A DNA stretch of 36,923 nucleotides from positions 1 to 36,923 of the forward strand of contig CAZWRV010000063.1 of the NCBI GenBank assembly GCA_964636325.1, given 5' to 3'. Both the position numbers and the translations under genes were made by a program. Of this stretch, positions 33,327 to 36,923 are shown piece by piece. Positions within the stretch are counted from its first letter, which is position 1. Each line of letters starts with the position of its first letter. The notes beneath the pieces were generated by a model. The model saw only the letters and a list, made by a program, of their open reading frames with translations. It had not been told where the DNA came from and ran no database searches. This stretch comes from CAZWRV01 sp964636325 (GTDB lineage: Bacteria > Verrucomicrobiota > Lentisphaeria > Victivallales > GWF2-50-93).

Positions 33327-34072
33327 AGCCTGATCCTCCCTATGATCCGTTCAACGTTCCTTGAGGCGATCCTCTGCTTGTCCTTGGCGGAAATCTCCGC
33401 ATGCGTAAGCTGCAGCATCGCCGGCTCGTGGGCATGGCACGGATACCCGGTGCCGAAGAGAACCCTTTCCGCCCCGAACTCCTTCACAGTCGCCTCCAGC
33501 TGGTATTCGCCGAGCGACAGAAGGGATGATTCGACATATAGATTGTCGTATTTTTCCAGCAGCGGCCAGATCCGCCTGTCCTGCCCCCAGATGCCGATGT
33601 CGCAGACAACGCATGTGAGGCGTGGGAATTCGGCCATGATGCCGTAGATTCCTTCCCAGGACACGCCCCGCTCCAGGGAGAGCATCAGGGGTATCCGCCT
33701 ATCTGATAGCTCCTCGAAGAAGTCGCCGAAGACCGTCCCGCAGAGGAGGTAGTTGTGCTTCGCGGGGAAGGCGCGCAGGAAGGATATCCTGTTCTTCTTC
33801 ATCCTCTTGAAAAAGCCTTTCGAGACAAGCTCCTTGGTCTGTGGCGGAAGTATCGTCCAACAGCCACGGAGGTTTTTCCTGCCGCGGATCTCCTCGGCCA
33901 GATTGTTGTTGCCGTCCAAGGGGAATCCGTCCTGCTGGTCGATGTGCCAGACCACGGCATCTGAAATAGCAGACGATTTCATGGCCTTGAGCAGCGTCTT
34001 CGAATCAGGCACGGCTCCGTAGGCCTTCCTGGTCGGCATTCCGATGAACGTGTTGACGTCAAAGAATCTCAT
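33323..34072 (-). CDS. Amidohydrolase-like protein with degenerate metal site
   Basis: A 249-residue protein with the same barrel order as its downstream partner but key residues changed. The usual D-x-H-x-H start reads DVNTFIG (D5-V-N7-T-F9), and the usual FGTD-P reads FGTGYPCH. VVCDIGIWG stands where a His-containing strand is expected. The middle (FPRLTCVVC, YDNLYVESSLLSLG) and the tail (AEISAKDKQRIASRNVERIIG) are otherwise normal for amidohydrolase-2. It therefore probably cannot bind the usual metal. The 4-nt overlap with the intact gene and the 23-nt gap to the beta-mannosidase argue for a maintained role, such as a regulatory or structural subunit of the partner. Confidence 0.82.
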   Translation of the reverse strand: MRFFDVNTFIGMPTRKAYGAVPDSKTLLKAMKSSAISDAVVWHIDQQDGFPLDGNNNLAEEIRGRKNLRGCWTILPPQTKELVSKGFFKRMKKNRISFLRAFPAKHNYLLCGTVFGDFFEELSDRRIPLMLSLERGVSWEGIYGIMAEFPRLTCVVCDIGIWGQDRRIWPLLEKYDNLYVESSLLSLGEYQLEATVKEFGAERVLFGTGYPCHAHEPAMLQLTHAEISAKDKQRIASRNVERIIGRIRL

Positions 34073-34095
34073 ATGCTCCTCCCTGCATGCTTGGA

Positions 34096-36552
34096 TCAGT
34101 ACATGTCCACAAGGCTGCGGATATTCAATTTTCCCTTGAAAAGTTTGAGAGGCATCTTTTCCGTCGGCTCGACTTTGACCTCCACCTTAGAACTGGGGAA
34201 GAGATGGAAGAAGTTGTCCGAGAACCTGGCGTCGCAGCCGTCGAGTTCCAGCCAGGTCCACAGCGCCGGCTTCCCGGCACGGAGAGATACCGCGAAGGAA
34301 TCTCCATCTCCCTTGACTTCGGCGGAAATTCCAGGCTTCTGCAGTTCAACCTGCTTCGGGCGGACAAAGAGCGACATGTTCTTGGACAGGATGTCCGGGC
34401 CGGCGCAAAACTCCATCTGCAGCAATATCCCGGACAGGCCGGCCTTGGAGATGGCCTTTCCCAAATCAATCTTTTTCAGGATTGAGCTCCGGAGCGGTTC
34501 CGCGACGGCGCCGAAGCTGCCACCAGAGAGTTTTTCCCCTTGGACTGACCATGCGGTCCAACTGACTGCCCCCCTGACCGGTTCAAGAAGATCGCTTGTC
34601 AGATGGATCTCGACGGTGCCGGCGGCCTTGTCCTCCACCGCAGACAGCAGCACCGGATTGTAGAACTTCTTAGCCATGTAGTGAAGCGCCTTCCAGCGGC
34701 CGTGGTAGTCGATGGAGGCCCAGCTCGTCACCGGCCAGCAGTCGTTGAGCTGCCAGTAGAGCGTGCCCATTCCGCGCGGCATGCTGCGCCGCCAGTGCTC
34801 GACCGCGTATTTCATCGCCATGCCTTGAAGTATCTGGCTGAGCCACAATGTGTTGTCAAAGCTGGACGGCATGCGGAACCAGTCCATCATGTAGTGCATG
34901 ATTGTCGAATTGCCGATGCCGCTGCGCTGGTGGTGCTCCATGACGGGCGAGGTGATGTTCCTGTCGGCCGGCCCAGTAAAGCCTCTGACCGTCTTCGGCT
35001 CGGCGAAGCTCTGGAAGCCGAACTCGCTGTTGAAGCGGTGCTCGCACGTCCGGTACCATTCGAAGGGGGCCTTGCCGTGCCAGACGCTCCAGAGGTGCGC
35101 GTCGCCGCAGCGCGGATTGTTGAAGTCCTTCCTGTCGCCGACGGGGGAATGCGGGCTGCCAGGCCAGTAGGGACGCTGCGGATCCAGTTCCTTCACAATG
35201 CCGGGAAGGAGCTCGTCGAAGAGTCTGCCGTAGTCCTTCCAGCTCATCGTCCGGTCGGTCCATTCGTCCCCTACAAGCCCCTGCTCCAGCTCGTTGTTGC
35301 CGCACCATAGGGCCATGCACGGATGATGCCTGAGCCGCCGGACATTGTCCTTCGCCTCCGCCTCCACAGTCGCCATGAATTCCTTGTCGAAGGCCGGATA
35401 TGTTGCGCATGCGAACATGAAGTCCTGCCAGATGCAAATACCCAGCTCGTCGCATATGTCGTAGAAGCAGTCGTGCTCATAAAGGCCGCCGCCCCAGACG
35501 CGGAGCATGTTCATGTTCGCCTCCGCGGCGTCGGAGAGAAGCCTGTGGTAGAGAGGATATTCCAGCCTGGAGAGAATCGCGTCGGCCGGTATCCAGTTCG
35601 CGCCCTTCGCGAAAAACGGAACGCCGTTGACGGCGAAGTTGAACGATTCGCCCCACTTGTCCTTCTTCCTCTGGAGTTCGAGAGTGCGCAGCCCGATGCG
35701 CCTCCTGCCAGAATCTAACATCGAACCGTCCTCGTCCAGCAGTTCGACGGACACATCGTAGAGAGGCTGGAATCCCATGCCGTTCGGCCACCACAGCTCC
35801 GGATCCTCTATCCTTATCCGCGCCGCAGCCTTGTCCCCCTTGAGCGCGACCACCTTCTCGTCGACCTTCACGTTCTGGTACGAGGCGGAAATCCTGGCCG
35901 AAATCTGCGAATTCCGCAGTATCTTTTCCGCTGCGACATTGACATCGAGGGAAACTTCTCCGCCCTTGTGCTTCTGGAGTATCTGCACGTCCTTCAGCCG
36001 GGCCTTGTCGAATCCGACCAGACCAATGTCCCGCCAAATCCCGCAGGTGATGAGCCTGATCCCCCAGTCCCAGCCGAAGTTGCACTGCTCCTTCCTAAGC
36101 CAGTTGCCGCCGTCGACCCACGACGGGAGCCTCCTCTCCGCATTCCTAAGCCTCTGATATTTAAACGCAGAGTTGAACAGTATTTCAACCGTGTTCCTCC
36201 CCGCCTTCAGGAACGGTTTCGCGTCGAACTCCCAGGCGCGGAACATGTTGTCCGTCTCGGCGATCTTCCTGCCGTTCAGTCTGATTTCGCCGAGCGTGTC
36301 CAGTCCGTGGCATACGAGAAGTATCTTTTCATGTTTCAAGAAGTCCTCTGGAACGATGAACGGCCTGGTGTAGATCCAGTCCGTCTCTCCGACCCACTGG
36401 ACGTCGTTCTCCTGCGCCCTGTAATATGGATCCTTTATCTTCCCCGCCGCCAGCAGATCGCCGTGCACAGTCCCCGGCACCTGCCCTTCGAGCCTGTGCT
36501 TCCCGTCCTTGGATTTCAGCTCCCATCGCCCGCCCAAATCAATTTTATGCAT
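34096..36552 (-). CDS. GH2 beta-mannosidase
   Basis: An 818-residue exo-acting beta-mannosidase-like enzyme that removes terminal mannose from beta-mannosides or mannan fragments. GH2 order is visible: a sugar-binding sandwich (IDLGGRWELKSKD, VPGTVHGDLLAAGKI, GLDTLGEIRLNGRKI), an immunoglobulin-like domain, then the barrel (GVPFFAKGANWIPADA, NMLRVWGGGLYEHDCFYD). The acid/base is E421 in WCGNNELEQ and the nucleophile E510 in NSEFGFQS. TLYWQLNDCWPVTSWASIDY is also diagnostic for this subfamily, as is the length. There is no signal peptide, so it is cytoplasmic. The start is ATG 36552 with AAGGA 7 nt upstream; the frame is open to 36630 without a ribosome site. It is first in the operon with the amidohydrolase pair. 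Confidence 0.94.
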   Translation of the reverse strand: MHKIDLGGRWELKSKDGKHRLEGQVPGTVHGDLLAAGKIKDPYYRAQENDVQWVGETDWIYTRPFIVPEDFLKHEKILLVCHGLDTLGEIRLNGRKIAETDNMFRAWEFDAKPFLKAGRNTVEILFNSAFKYQRLRNAERRLPSWVDGGNWLRKEQCNFGWDWGIRLITCGIWRDIGLVGFDKARLKDVQILQKHKGGEVSLDVNVAAEKILRNSQISARISASYQNVKVDEKVVALKGDKAAARIRIEDPELWWPNGMGFQPLYDVSVELLDEDGSMLDSGRRRIGLRTLELQRKKDKWGESFNFAVNGVPFFAKGANWIPADAILSRLEYPLYHRLLSDAAEANMNMLRVWGGGLYEHDCFYDICDELGICIWQDFMFACATYPAFDKEFMATVEAEAKDNVRRLRHHPCMALWCGNNELEQGLVGDEWTDRTMSWKDYGRLFDELLPGIVKELDPQRPYWPGSPHSPVGDRKDFNNPRCGDAHLWSVWHGKAPFEWYRTCEHRFNSEFGFQSFAEPKTVRGFTGPADRNITSPVMEHHQRSGIGNSTIMHYMMDWFRMPSSFDNTLWLSQILQGMAMKYAVEHWRRSMPRGMGTLYWQLNDCWPVTSWASIDYHGRWKALHYMAKKFYNPVLLSAVEDKAAGTVEIHLTSDLLEPVRGAVSWTAWSVQGEKLSGGSFGAVAEPLRSSILKKIDLGKAISKAGLSGILLQMEFCAGPDILSKNMSLFVRPKQVELQKPGISAEVKGDGDSFAVSLRAGKPALWTWLELDGCDARFSDNFFHLFPSSKVEVKVEPTEKMPLKLFKGKLNIRSLVDMY

Positions 36553-36593
36553 TGTAGCATCCTTCACTGTTAAGAATTGGCCCCGGAACACAT

Positions 36594-36628
36594 AAGTTAT
36601 GCGCCGTTGAAGACAAGTCAACATTGAC
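36594..36628 (-). promoter_or_regulatory. Promoter and operator candidate of the beta-mannosidase operon
   Basis: On the reverse strand TTGACT (36616-36621) and TAACTT (36594-36599) are spaced by 16 bp, about 40 nt before the ATG at 36552. The inverted repeat GTCAA-CA-TTGAC (36617-36628) overlaps the -35 and could be a repressor site. Both are weak matches. Confidence 0.35.
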
Positions 36629-36629
36629 A

Positions 36630-36923
36630 CCCTCCTCTGTAACTCGATTCAAGTAACGCAGACATTCCTGTCTGCGGCATCGCAGGTAGGAATACCTGCG
36701 CTACTTCAAGTTTCTCGCCGACAAAACTGGCGCCGCCAGATGGTCACTCCTCTGAAACTCGATTCCTTTCGGTGGAGGGTTGAGCCAAGCTCAACCGCGG
36801 CTCAGCACGGCTTCGCCCTCCGTCGAGTTTCTCATCGACAGAACTGGCGGATTTCCCCGCCAGAGCGGCACTCCTCTGAAACTTCCCCTGAAGTAACGCA
36901 GACATTCCTGTCTGCGGCTCGCA
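36630..36923. repeat. Modular hairpin array with conserved linkers
   Basis: Hairpins occur at 36657-36676 (CGCAGACA/TGTCTGCG, loop TTCC), 36681-36700 (CGCAGGTA/TACCTGCG, loop GGAA), 36727-36739 (CTGGCG/CGCCAG), 36778-36796 (GGTTGAG/CTCAACC), 36844-36863 (CTGGCGG/CCGCCAG) and 36897-36916, which repeats the first. They are joined by two linkers: CTCCTCTGAAACT-like (36630-36644, 36745-36759, 36869-36883) and TTTCTC-CGACA-AACTGG-like (about 36710 and 36828). The first hairpin and its linker recur after 240 bp and the array runs off the window. The left-edge module at 8-112 shares linkers and one hairpin. There are no coding features. Confidence 0.85.

Noticed and set aside
36657..36923. Right-edge repeats as a CRISPR array
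   Set aside because: Spacing is irregular, the units are different hairpins, and there are no unique equal-length spacers or cas genes.

Overview
The window looks like chromosomal DNA of a carbohydrate-degrading bacterium of the PVC group, most like Lentisphaerota (Victivallis-like) or Kiritimatiellota. This is inferred from gene content: four divergent uroporphyrinogen-decarboxylase-like (URO-D) proteins, paired Gfo/Idh/MocA oxidoreductases, amidohydrolase-2 proteins, an ADP-ribosylglycohydrolase-like protein, several glycoside hydrolases, and a large exported protein with a CsgG-like N-terminus. No database search was possible. I saw no rRNA, tRNA, CRISPR array or transposase gene.

Layout. 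(1) 1-2.3 kb: a hairpin-rich repeat module, a GT4 glycosyltransferase and a reverse-strand AraC-type regulator. (2) 2.3-8.4 kb: a probable operon divergent from the AraC gene (URO-D, tandem ADP-ribosylglycohydrolase-like, GH140/DUF4038-like hydrolase, URO-D). (3) 8.6-11.05 kb: a decayed patch with a frameshifted GT2 glycosyltransferase, the 3' remnant of a formyltransferase, a small exported protein and a 274-bp inverted-repeat element. (4) 11.1-12.75 kb: rsmA (ksgA) and a YchF-like protein without a working GTP-binding loop. (5) 13.2-23.3 kb: a nine-gene plus-strand operon led by a DeoR regulator: a 57-residue microprotein, URO-D, Gfo/Idh, amidohydrolase, MFS transporter, URO-D, Gfo/Idh and a class-III aminotransferase. 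(6) 23.3-25.3 kb: a second repeat-rich patch in which an NAD-dependent epimerase gene lies between inverted copies of the element end, with apparent gene fragments on both sides. (7) 25.3-32.5 kb: a GH36-like alpha-galactosidase with a strong terminator, a 1079-residue exported protein of mosaic base composition, and an exported alpha/beta hydrolase. (8) 32.5-36.6 kb: a reverse-strand operon of beta-mannosidase and two overlapping amidohydrolase genes, one of which has lost the metal-binding motif. The window ends in an array of short hairpins joined by conserved linkers, related to the module at its left edge.

How the genes may work together. Three blocks, two with a local regulator (AraC, DeoR), look like small glycan or glycoside utilisation units. 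Hydrolases (GH140-like, GH36-like, GH2) release sugars, the MFS protein imports a product, and the oxidoreductase, amidohydrolase, URO-D and aminotransferase genes would modify unusual or substituted sugars. The substrates are unknown. The recurring pairing of URO-D-like with Gfo/Idh and amidohydrolase genes is the main biochemical puzzle. The element ends and the hairpin array are the main structural ones.
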